Shown in pieces: positions 1 to 5,557 of a stretch of DNA of 9,993 nucleotides. Within the stretch, counting starts at the first letter, position 1, and each line of letters begins with the position of its first letter. The notes beneath the pieces are model-generated. The model ran no database searches, was not told the DNA's origin, and saw nothing but the letters and a program-made list of their open reading frames with translations. This DNA comes from Thiobacillus sp. (GTDB taxonomy: Bacteria; Pseudomonadota; Gammaproteobacteria; Burkholderiales; Thiobacillaceae). Both the position numbers and the translations under genes were made by a program. The stretch is from contig JAIWOL010000048.1 of the NCBI GenBank assembly GCA_020216925.1, positions 1 through 9,993 on the forward strand. The letters run 5' to 3'.

Positions 1-269
1 TCGCCGGGGCGGCCTTCGAGGTGCTGGCGGTCGACGTGGGCGAGGACGCGGATACGATCCAGGCCTTTACCAGCCAGCTCGATACCCAGCTGGCTTTTCC
101 CATCCTGCTCGACACGCGCAGCCGCGTCATGCGCGAATGGAAGGTGGCGGGCCTGCCCACGACCTATCTGGTGGACAAACAGGGACGCATCGTCGCCAGC
201 GCAGTCGGCGGCCGGAAGTTCGACCATCCCGAGCTGGTCGCGGCGATTCGCGCCGTGCTGAAGGACTAG
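1..269 (+). CDS. TlpA/ResA-like thioredoxin-fold protein, C-terminal part (5' truncated by window edge)
   Basis: The reading frame is open from base 3 to the TAG at 267-269 and gives about 88 residues of the C-terminal half of a TlpA/ResA-type thiol-disulfide protein. The visible segment has a beta-strand followed by an acidic helix (VLAVDVGED), then the cis-proline strand GLPTTYLVD followed by KQGRIV, which is the hallmark of the AhpC-TSA/TlpA group. The CxxC redox centre and any signal peptide or lipobox would lie upstream of the window, so neither redox activity nor location can be confirmed. Family members usually reduce cytochrome c apocysteines or other periplasmic disulfides. A GTG at 21 could be read as a start but would cut the fold, so a truncated longer gene is the better reading. 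It converges on the Rieske gene and their stop codons overlap. Confidence 0.85.
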   Translation, partial: AGAAFEVLAVDVGEDADTIQAFTSQLDTQLAFPILLDTRSRVMREWKVAGLPTTYLVDKQGRIVASAVGGRKFDHPELVAAIRAVLKD

Positions 270-574
270 ACCTTGACCCACACCTGGCCATCCGCCACCT
301 TCACCGGATAGCTGCGGATGGGCTCGTCGGCCGGGTCGCAGGTGGGCCGGCCTGTGGCGAGATCGAAGTAGCTGCCGTGGAGCGAGCACTTGATCTTGCC
401 GTCCTTGATGCAGCCCAGATACAGCGAATAATCCTCGTGGCTGCACATTTCATCGACGACGTAGTGCGTGCCGGCCGAATTGCACAGCAGCAGTTTCTTG
501 CCGTCGACCACGACACGTTTCATCTGCGCCGGCTTGAGTTCGCCGGCAGCGGCGATGGCGACGTATTCCCCCAT
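266..574 (-). CDS. Rieske [2Fe-2S] ferredoxin, non-haem iron oxygenase type
   Basis: This small soluble protein of about 102 residues is a stand-alone Rieske ferredoxin. The cluster ligands are complete: C-S-H, 16 residues, then C-S-L-H (C45, H47, C64, H67 counted from the upstream GTG; subtract one for the ATG start). After it come SYFDLATG and a TCDPADEPIRSYPVKV stretch that resembles naphthalene/biphenyl dioxygenase ferredoxins. There is no signal peptide or membrane anchor, so it is cytoplasmic and not a bc1 Rieske subunit. Its expected role is one-electron transfer from a reductase to an oxygenase, but neither partner is in the window. Two starts are possible: ATG at 574 (chosen; TGATG junction with the upstream gene) or GTG at 577 (GTGA overlap, one residue longer). 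Both imply coupling to the TrpD2-like gene. An additional cysteine (C56) sits between the ligand pairs. Confidence 0.88.
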   Translation of the reverse strand: MGEYVAIAAAGELKPAQMKRVVVDGKKLLLCNSAGTHYVVDEMCSHEDYSLYLGCIKDGKIKCSLHGSYFDLATGRPTCDPADEPIRSYPVKVADGQVWVKV

Positions 575-1689
575 CACCGCACCCGCCGCGCGGCTTTGCC
601 GGCATCGAGCACCGCCCGAATCTGGCTTGCAGCGTCCGCGATCGATGCGGCCTTGCCGACGTGATGAAGAATGATCGAGCCTGCCAGCACCAGCGAATCG
701 TAGGTCGCGCCCTTTTCACCCCTGAGCGCCAGCATGCCGGCTTCGGCCGCGGCGCGCGCGGTGGCCGGAATATCGATGGCTGCGACGATTTCGTCCTCGC
801 CGGGCGCGGCGGCAACCGAACCCGGCAGCGGCACGGCGCGCACGGGCTGCTCGATGCCGAGCGCGGCGGGGTCGATCCTGGCTTCGATTTCCTCGCCCAT
901 GTCGTGATAGTGAAAATACTTGCCTTCCTGACGCAGCGACGGAATCACGCCGCCCTCCACGCCACGCACGATACAGGCGCTGTCGAACCCGGCGACGCGC
1001 GCCAGTTCGGCGTACACGGGCGGATAGGGTTTGTGGACGTAGCCGGTAACGAAGTGGGTTTTTTTCCGGCCCTGAATCGGTTTGGAGAGCACCTCGACCG
1101 TGGTGAGGACCTGACGCTTGATGATCTGCGCGCGCAGGGGAATCAGGTTGTGCATGCCGGGATTGGATTGCGCCTGGTCGATATACGTCCAGCCCAGCGC
1201 CGGATCGGCCAGCCGCGCGGCCGCTTGCTGCGGGCCAAGATTCACCGGCACGCCGGCGGCTTCCAGCACGTGGCGCACGGTCACGCCGTATTTCGGCCCG
1301 ACCCTGTCCAGCCCGTGCGACACGACGTGCACCCCCAGCTCGGCCAGCAGCGGGCCAAGAAAAGGTGCCGCCGGCAGGCAGCGGTTGTAGCCGTCGTAGG
1401 GGTCGCCGATGTCGACCACCTCGTCCACCTCGGCGGTGACGCGGCGGGTGGTTTCGAGCACCGCGTCGAGCACGCCGCGGTTCTCGTCCATTGTTTCGCG
1501 CTTCATGCGCAGGGCAATGAAGTAAATGCCGACTTGCACCGGGTCGATGAGGTTTTCGATGATGGCTTTGGTGCCGAGATGCGCCTCGGTGCGGCTGATG
1601 TCCTTGGACAGATCGGGCCCGGTGGCGATGCGCTGGATGATCGAGCGCATCAAGAGTCTGGGATCGGACGGCAGGGTGTCGGTGCTCAT
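574..1689 (-). CDS. TrpD2/YbiB-like protein, anthranilate phosphoribosyltransferase family
   Basis: The 371-residue protein has the two-domain layout of the glycosyltransferase family 3/TrpD fold. An N-terminal helical region ends in DPVQVGIYFIALRMKRET, the usual helix before the catalytic domain. The phosphate-binding region that reads GTGGD in true TrpD is replaced by DIGDPYDGYNR (residues 93-103). This is followed by PFLGPLLAELGVHVVSHG (109-126), like the TrpD2/YbiB subgroup. HGLDRVG replaces the KHGNR motif, and RGVEGGVIPSL lies further on. It is therefore unlikely to be the tryptophan-pathway enzyme; no other trp gene is nearby. E. coli YbiB of this group is reported to bind nucleic acid; the activity here is unknown. 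ATG at 1689 is chosen because AGGAG lies 6 bases upstream; the in-frame TTG at 1692 is too close to it. It is the first gene of a probable IscR-regulated pair with the Rieske ferredoxin. Confidence 0.8.
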   Translation of the reverse strand: MSTDTLPSDPRLLMRSIIQRIATGPDLSKDISRTEAHLGTKAIIENLIDPVQVGIYFIALRMKRETMDENRGVLDAVLETTRRVTAEVDEVVDIGDPYDGYNRCLPAAPFLGPLLAELGVHVVSHGLDRVGPKYGVTVRHVLEAAGVPVNLGPQQAAARLADPALGWTYIDQAQSNPGMHNLIPLRAQIIKRQVLTTVEVLSKPIQGRKKTHFVTGYVHKPYPPVYAELARVAGFDSACIVRGVEGGVIPSLRQEGKYFHYHDMGEEIEARIDPAALGIEQPVRAVPLPGSVAAAPGEDEIVAAIDIPATARAAAEAGMLALRGEKGATYDSLVLAGSIILHHVGKAASIADAASQIRAVLDAGKAARRVR

Positions 1690-1695
1690 CAATAA

Positions 1696-1700
1696 CTCCT
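1696..1700 (-). promoter_or_regulatory. Shine-Dalgarno AGGAG of the TrpD2-like gene
   Basis: AGGAG on the minus strand, followed by the 6-base spacer TTATTG and the ATG at 1687-1689. It is a strong, well-spaced ribosome site and it decides between the ATG at 1689 and the TTG at 1692. Confidence 0.75.
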
Positions 1701-1715
1701 ATGGAAGCGGCAAGG

Positions 1716-1742
1716 ATACTAATATCCGAGTAAATCAGTCAA
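1716..1742 (-). promoter_or_regulatory. Candidate promoter for the TrpD2-like/Rieske unit
   Basis: On the minus strand TTGACT (1737-1742) is a good -35 match and TAGTAT (1716-1721) a 4-of-6 -10 match, but the spacer is only 15 bases, shorter than the optimal 17. The elements sit in the only AT-rich gap of the window, 27 or more bases upstream of the TrpD2-like start. The -35 lies inside the candidate IscR site, so IscR binding would be expected to affect RNA polymerase here. The promoter assignment is inference. Confidence 0.45.
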
Positions 1743-1746
1743 CTAT
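1722..1746 (-). promoter_or_regulatory. Candidate IscR type 1 binding site
   Basis: Read on the minus strand, the site has left half ATAGTTGACT, centre GATTT and right half ACTCGGATAT. The published E. coli type 1 IscR consensus, as I recall it, is ATASYYGACT, centre RWWWY, then AGTCRRSTAT. The match is 23 of 25; the mismatches are C for G at the second base and A for S at the seventh base of the right half. Type 1 sites are bound by [2Fe-2S]-IscR and usually mediate repression that is lifted when Fe-S cofactor is short. The site lies upstream of a two-gene unit encoding an Fe-S (Rieske) protein, which fits this regulation. IscR itself is not in the window. Confidence 0.65.
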
Positions 1747-1758
1747 AAGGCTATAAGG
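1743..1758. repeat. Tandem direct repeat of an 8-base unit at the lipB stop
   Basis: CTATAAGG occurs twice in direct tandem on the plus strand (1743-1750 and 1751-1758). The stop codon of lipB (1751-1753) is the start of the second copy, and the first copy overlaps the outer edge of the candidate IscR site. It may be a small duplication that created or moved the lipB terminus; no function is claimed. Confidence 0.6.
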
Positions 1759-2410
1759 CGTCCTGCAATGCCTGCGCGAGCGCCCGCTCTGCCTGCGGCA
1801 TCGACAGCATCACGCCGAGATCACGGCACTGCGTGACGGCAAGGCCGGCATAACCGCAGGGATTGATGGCAGCGAAAGGCCCCAGATCCATGTCCACGTT
1901 GAGCGCCAGGCCATGATATGTGCAGCCGTGCCTGACCCGCAGGCCCAGCGCGGCGATTTTCGCGCCGGCCACGTATACGCCCGGCGCACCGGCCTGCCGC
2001 TGCGCCTGCACGCCCTGCCCGCGCAGCAGGTCGATCACCGCCTGCTCCATGCGGCCGACCAGTTCGCGGACGCCATAACCGCGCCGCCGCAGATCGATCA
2101 GCAGATAGGCCACCAGCTGCCCCGGGCCGTGGTAGGTAATCTGCCCGCCCCGGTCGATGGCCACCACAGGAATGTCGGTCGCGGCAATGAGGTGCTCGGG
2201 CCTGCCGGCCTGCCCCTGGGTGTAGACCGGCGGATGTTCCAGCAGCCAGAGCTCGTCGGCCGTGTCGGCCGCGCGTTGCGCGGTGAAATCCTGCATCGCC
2301 CGCCAGGTCGGCACATAGTCCACCCGCCCCAGCCGTCGCACGCGCAGCGCGCGCGGGTCGTGCGGCGCAGTCGGCGGCCCGCCGCCGGTATCGTGCCCCC
2401 CGCCTGTCAC
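1751..2410 (-). CDS. lipB: Lipoyl(octanoyl) transferase LipB
   Basis: LipB moves an octanoyl group from acyl carrier protein to the lipoyl domains of 2-oxoacid dehydrogenases and GcvH, the first step of endogenous lipoate assembly in the cytoplasm. The 219-residue reading carries the family motifs in order: [12 protein letters not shown] (58-69), [12 protein letters not shown] (87-98), [15 protein letters not shown] (144-158) with the catalytic lysine K151, [11 protein letters not shown] (166-176) and NPCGYAG (183-189) with the acyl-accepting cysteine C185. The GTG at 2410 is chosen because it overlaps the ybeD stop as GTGA. A GTG at 2341 would give 196 residues beginning VRRLG and is possible, since residues 2-20 are poorly conserved and glycine/proline-rich. 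The frame is open further upstream, but that region is ybeD read in another frame. The usual downstream partner lipA is absent. Confidence 0.95.
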   Translation of the reverse strand: MTGGGHDTGGGPPTAPHDPRALRVRRLGRVDYVPTWRAMQDFTAQRAADTADELWLLEHPPVYTQGQAGRPEHLIAATDIPVVAIDRGGQITYHGPGQLVAYLLIDLRRRGYGVRELVGRMEQAVIDLLRGQGVQAQRQAGAPGVYVAGAKIAALGLRVRHGCTYHGLALNVDMDLGPFAAINPCGYAGLAVTQCRDLGVMLSMPQAERALAQALQDAL

Positions 2411-2673
2411 AGCGTCATTTTCACCCAGGGGTGCGCGCTGAGCTCGCGATACAGCGCGTCGAGCTGCGCCTTGGACGTGGCGCGCACAACGCAGGTGACG
2501 GACAGGTAATTGCCGCTCGACGAGGCGCGCATTTCCACCGTTTCGGGCCGAAAGTCGGGCGCATGACGGCACACCAGCTCGACCATGGTGTGCACAAAGT
2601 CATCCCGCCGCTCCCCCATGATCTTGATCGGAAAATCGGTGGGAAAAACCAGCAGGGTGTCCTGTTCGCTCAT
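2407..2673 (-). CDS. ybeD: YbeD/DUF493 family protein
   Basis: The 88-residue protein matches the DUF493 (YbeD) family in length and pattern: an N-terminal [14 protein letters not shown] strand, a helix with [14 protein letters not shown], a central strand [15 protein letters not shown], and a C-terminal helix [20 protein letters not shown]. coli YbeD has an ACT-like alpha-beta fold and is thought to be regulatory, perhaps linked to lipoate metabolism because it sits beside lipB in many proteobacteria; no biochemical role is established that I know of. The ATG at 2673 has GAGG 7 bases upstream (2681-2684). It follows the aminotransferase gene after 16 bases and its stop overlaps the start of lipB, which supports co-translation with lipB. 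Confidence 0.92.
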   Translation of the reverse strand: MSEQDTLLVFPTDFPIKIMGERRDDFVHTMVELVCRHAPDFRPETVEMRASSSGNYLSVTCVVRATSKAQLDALYRELSAHPWVKMTL

Positions 2674-2689
2674 GTCCGGGCCTCGTTCG

Positions 2690-3556
2690 TCATCGACGCA
2701 TCACGTCCTGTTTGAATTGCTGGTACAGCGCGTCCATCTGGCGCGCCACCGGTCCCGGCCGCCCATTGCCGACAGGCATTTCGTCGAGCATGACGACGGG
2801 CATGATTTCCTTTGTGGAAGACGTCATCCAGATTTCGTCTGCGCTGCGCAGTCCGGCTTCCGTCACCTCGCCCACGCGCACCGCAATGCCGTGACGCGCC
2901 GCCAGTTCCAGCACCACCTCGTAGGTAATGCCGGTAAGCATGTGGGTGGAAGGCGCAGGCGTGCACAGCGTCCCGTCCTGCACGACAAAAATGTTGCTGG
3001 CAGCGCCTTCCGTGAGCAGGCCGTCGCGGATGAAAATGGTTTCGGCACAGCCGGCTTCCACTGCGCGCTGCCGCATCAGCACGTTGGCCATCAGCGAGAT
3101 CACCTTGAGATCGCAGCGCTGCCAGCGCGGATCGGGTGCGGTGATGGCGCACACGCCGGCGGCCTTCTGTGCCTCGGCGGGCGGGACCAGCGGCTGCGCA
3201 AAGACCAGCACGGTAGGGGCCGCGTCACGGGGAAAGGCATGGTCGCGCAACGGCTGGCCGGGCAGCGGCACGCCGCGCGTGACCTGGATCAGCAGGGACT
3301 GGTCGGCGAAATCCTGGCGTGCCGCCAACTCCAGCGCAATTTTCCGCCAGGCTTCGATGCCATACGGGTTGGCAAGGCGGATGCCTTGCAGACTGTGCTG
3401 CAGACGCGCCAGGTGCGCGTCGAGGCGGAACGGCTTGCGCGAATAAACCGGCACGATTTCGTAGACACCGTCGCCCAGCAGAAACCCCCGGTCGAACACA
3501 GGCACATTTGCTGCGTCGGCCGGCAAGAACCTGCCATTGAGCCAGACTTCGTTCAT
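2690..3556 (-). CDS. dat: D-amino acid aminotransferase (class IV, PLP-dependent)
   Basis: The 288-residue protein is a fold-type IV aminotransferase interconverting D-alanine and other D-amino acids with 2-oxo acids such as 2-oxoglutarate. Visible signatures are FDRGFLLGDGVYE (21-33, with Y32), RLDAHLARL (44-52), the PLP lysine K151 in DLKVISLMANVL, the cofactor glutamate E183 in LTEGAASNIF, and MTSSTKEIMPV near the C-terminus. The pair R104-x-H106 in LRDHAFP is the carboxylate trap that marks D-amino acid transaminases rather than branched-chain or 4-amino-4-deoxychorismate members. All expected catalytic residues are present. The start ATG at 3556 overlaps the stop of the DacC-like gene as ATGA, so the two are translationally linked. 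Downstream it is 16 bases from ybeD. It could supply D-glutamate or recycle D-alanine released from peptidoglycan stems; the second is inference from context. Confidence 0.9.
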   Translation of the reverse strand: MNEVWLNGRFLPADAANVPVFDRGFLLGDGVYEIVPVYSRKPFRLDAHLARLQHSLQGIRLANPYGIEAWRKIALELAARQDFADQSLLIQVTRGVPLPGQPLRDHAFPRDAAPTVLVFAQPLVPPAEAQKAAGVCAITAPDPRWQRCDLKVISLMANVLMRQRAVEAGCAETIFIRDGLLTEGAASNIFVVQDGTLCTPAPSTHMLTGITYEVVLELAARHGIAVRVGEVTEAGLRSADEIWMTSSTKEIMPVVMLDEMPVGNGRPGPVARQMDALYQQFKQDVMRR

Positions 3557-4674
3557 TGGAACAGCAGCCGGATCGAATCCCAGCCGCGCCCGAAAATGCC
3601 GGCCACCGCCACGTCATGCAAGGCCACCAGCGGATAATCGCCGAGGATTTCGCCGTCGAGCACAAGCCGCAGCGTACCGAGCTGCTGTCCGCGCCGGATC
3701 GGGGCTACCACCGGGCGCTGCGTAATCACCTGCGCCTTTACGCGGGACAGCGCGCCGCGCGGCGCAAGCAGGTGGAAATCCTGCAGGAACCCCAGGTTCA
3801 CAGAAGCACGCGCCCCGCGATAGACCTGGAGCGTCTTGACCGTGTTCTGCGCGCGATAGAGCAGGGCGCTGTCGAAATTCTCGAAGCCGTAATTGAGCAG
3901 CTTGAGGGCATCCTGCGTGCGCTGTGCGTCGTTACGCGCGCCCAGCACAATGGCGATGCGGCGTTGCGTACCGCGCTTGGCCGACGCCGCCATGCAGTAT
4001 CCCGCCTGTGCCGTGCGCCCCACTTTGAGGCCATCGACGGTGCTGTCGCGCCACAACAAACGGTTGGCGTTGTATTGCGTGAGGCCGTTGTAGGCCACCT
4101 GTTTCTGCGCGAACCAGCCAAGCCGCTCGGGAAAATCGCGGATCAAGGCGCGTGACAGAATCGCCAAATCGCGCGCGCTCGACTCGTGGCCCGGCTCGGT
4201 CAGCCCCGTGGCGTTCATGAAGCGGGTGCGTGTCATGCCTAGCCGCCTGGCCTCGCTGTTCATGCGTGCGACAAAATCCGCCTCGCTGCCGTCCACCGCC
4301 TGCACCAGCGTGAGCACGGCGTCGGTGGCCGAAACCACCAGCATGGCCTGGATCAGGGTGTCCACGCTCGCCGGATCGCCCGCCTTGAGAAAGATACGCG
4401 CGCCGTCTGCGCGCGTGGCGGATTCCGGCACCGTCACCGTCTCGGCCAGAGAAAGCTTGTTTTTCTTGATGTCGCCCAACAGCACATAGGCTGTCATCAA
4501 CTGCGTGAGCGAGGCAGGCGCCAGCGGCAGATCCGCCTGACGGCCGGCCAGTTCGCGTCCGCTCACCTGATCGATGACCACCCAGGCGCGCGACTGCAAA
4601 CCGGCAGGCGCGGTAGCCGCCGCAAGCGGTAGCGACGAAACGAGGAGCACGAGCCCCAGCCAGAATGCTTTCAT
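3553..4674 (-). CDS. PBP5/DacC-family protein with all three catalytic motifs altered (probable pseudoenzyme)
   Basis: By position and overall sequence this 373-residue protein is the operon's D,D-carboxypeptidase (DacC/PBP5). It has a signal peptide (residues 1-22, cleavage near AAATA), a peptidase S11 domain to about residue 260, a PBP5 C-terminal beta domain, and an amphipathic tail FGRGWDSIRLLFQ that would hold it to the outer face of the inner membrane. The fold-defining stretches FMNATGL, SSARDLAILSRALIRD and AGYCMAASAKR are conserved. The active site is not: SxxK reads S55-L-T-Q58, SGN reads S115-A-T117 and KTG reads K217-V-G219, with GHT becoming GRT. Only the serine and one motif lysine remain. 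Removal of terminal D-alanine is therefore unlikely; a binding or scaffold role is inferred. The frame is intact with no frameshift. AAGGA lies 5 bases before the ATG at 4674, and the stop overlaps dat. Confidence 0.9.
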   Translation of the reverse strand: MKAFWLGLVLLVSSLPLAAATAPAGLQSRAWVVIDQVSGRELAGRQADLPLAPASLTQLMTAYVLLGDIKKNKLSLAETVTVPESATRADGARIFLKAGDPASVDTLIQAMLVVSATDAVLTLVQAVDGSEADFVARMNSEARRLGMTRTRFMNATGLTEPGHESSARDLAILSRALIRDFPERLGWFAQKQVAYNGLTQYNANRLLWRDSTVDGLKVGRTAQAGYCMAASAKRGTQRRIAIVLGARNDAQRTQDALKLLNYGFENFDSALLYRAQNTVKTLQVYRGARASVNLGFLQDFHLLAPRGALSRVKAQVITQRPVVAPIRRGQQLGTLRLVLDGEILGDYPLVALHDVAVAGIFGRGWDSIRLLFQ

Positions 4675-4691
4675 GGAGTTCCTTCGTGGGT

Positions 4692-5540
4692 TCAGTCGCG
4701 CCTGACCAGCGCGGCATTCAGGTCCAGCCGGTCACGCACCCGCGCCTTGTCGTTCTGGGCGGCCTCGTCATTCGGATAAGGGCCAATCTGCACGCGGTGC
4801 AGCGCACCGGAGAGAACCAGACGCATCTGGTCGTGGGTCAGTTCCAGCGCTTTGCGCACGCGCTCCATCAGGGCGCGCGCATTCTCTTCGCGGGAAAACG
4901 CGCCCAGCTGGAGGTAGAGCCCGCCCGCCAGAGCCTGTCCCTGGGTATCGTAGGTGGCGGGATCCAGGCTTTCCACCCGCACGCGCGTACTGCCCACCCC
5001 CATGTATCCGAGCCGGTGCGCGGCGGCGTAGGACAGGTCGATCACCCGGTTGCCGTGAAAAGGGCCGCGGTCGTTGATGCGCACCACCACCGACTTGCCG
5101 TTGTTGAGCGCCGTAACGCGCGCATAGCTGGGGATCGGCAGAGTGGGATGGGCTGCGGTCATGGCGTACATGTCGTACAGCTCGCCCGACGCGGTCTTCT
5201 TGCCGTGAAAACGGCGACCGTACCAGGACGCCAGCCCTTCCTCGGCTTCGCCCGGCCGCACGGTCTGCGGCGTGTAGGTGTTGCCCATCGCCACGTACGT
5301 GCGGTTGGCAAAGCGGTGCAGCGGCTCAACGCGCGGCACGGCATCCGGTATGGCATCCAGGTTGGCGGGCGGCTGGGCGGGCGGCCCGTCGTCGAGGTAA
5401 TAGCCGCCCGGCCTGGCCGTGCCGGCGGACGAGGCCTGAACCGGCGGTTTGCCGGACGCGGGCGGTTTGGCGGCCGGCGGGTTGACGCCGCATGCGGCCA
5501 GCACGAACGCGCAGAGCGCGGAGAACAGAAACGCTTTCAT
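4692..5540 (-). CDS. rlpA: RlpA, septal-ring lytic transglycosylase lipoprotein
   Basis: RlpA cleaves glycan strands that lack stem peptides at the division site. The 282-residue sequence starts with a lipoprotein signal ending LAAC (C17), followed by a proline/alanine-rich linker to about residue 70. The double-psi beta-barrel domain (about 100-195) contains GLASWYG (102-108), TASGELYDMYAMTAAH (116-131) and VVRINDRGPF (152-161); E120, H131 and D157 correspond to residues reported as important in Pseudomonas RlpA. A C-terminal SPOR domain (about 205-282, YLQLGAFSREENARAL to HRVQIGPY) should bind denuded septal peptidoglycan. It is an outer-membrane or periplasm-facing lipoprotein; the residue after C17 is G, so inner-membrane retention by D at +2 is not expected. 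It lies 17 bases after rodA and 17 bases before the DacC-like gene. The Shine-Dalgarno before the ATG at 5540 is weak. Confidence 0.95.
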   Translation of the reverse strand: MKAFLFSALCAFVLAACGVNPPAAKPPASGKPPVQASSAGTARPGGYYLDDGPPAQPPANLDAIPDAVPRVEPLHRFANRTYVAMGNTYTPQTVRPGEAEEGLASWYGRRFHGKKTASGELYDMYAMTAAHPTLPIPSYARVTALNNGKSVVVRINDRGPFHGNRVIDLSYAAAHRLGYMGVGSTRVRVESLDPATYDTQGQALAGGLYLQLGAFSREENARALMERVRKALELTHDQMRLVLSGALHRVQIGPYPNDEAAQNDKARVRDRLDLNAALVRRD

Positions 5541-5557
5541 GCAGGAATTTTATCTGC

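Noticed and set aside
661..1695. Plus-strand open frame of 344 codons antisense to the TrpD2-like gene
   Set aside because: The composition is that of a shadow frame (H/G/R/D-rich), with no recognisable family; the minus-strand frame has clear TrpD-family motifs and a good ribosome site.
1714..1727. Inverted repeat GGATA-CTAA-TATCC as a terminator after lipB
   Set aside because: The stem is only 5 bp, AT-rich and has no following U-tract on either strand; it overlaps the promoter and IscR region instead.
1751..2572. Extended LipB of 273 residues
   Set aside because: The extra N-terminus is ybeD in another frame; the GTGA overlap at 2407-2410 gives a LipB of normal length.
2585..3637. Plus-strand open frame of 350 codons opposite dat
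   Set aside because: It spans parts of three conserved minus-strand genes and has no motif or plausible ribosome site; it is a shadow.
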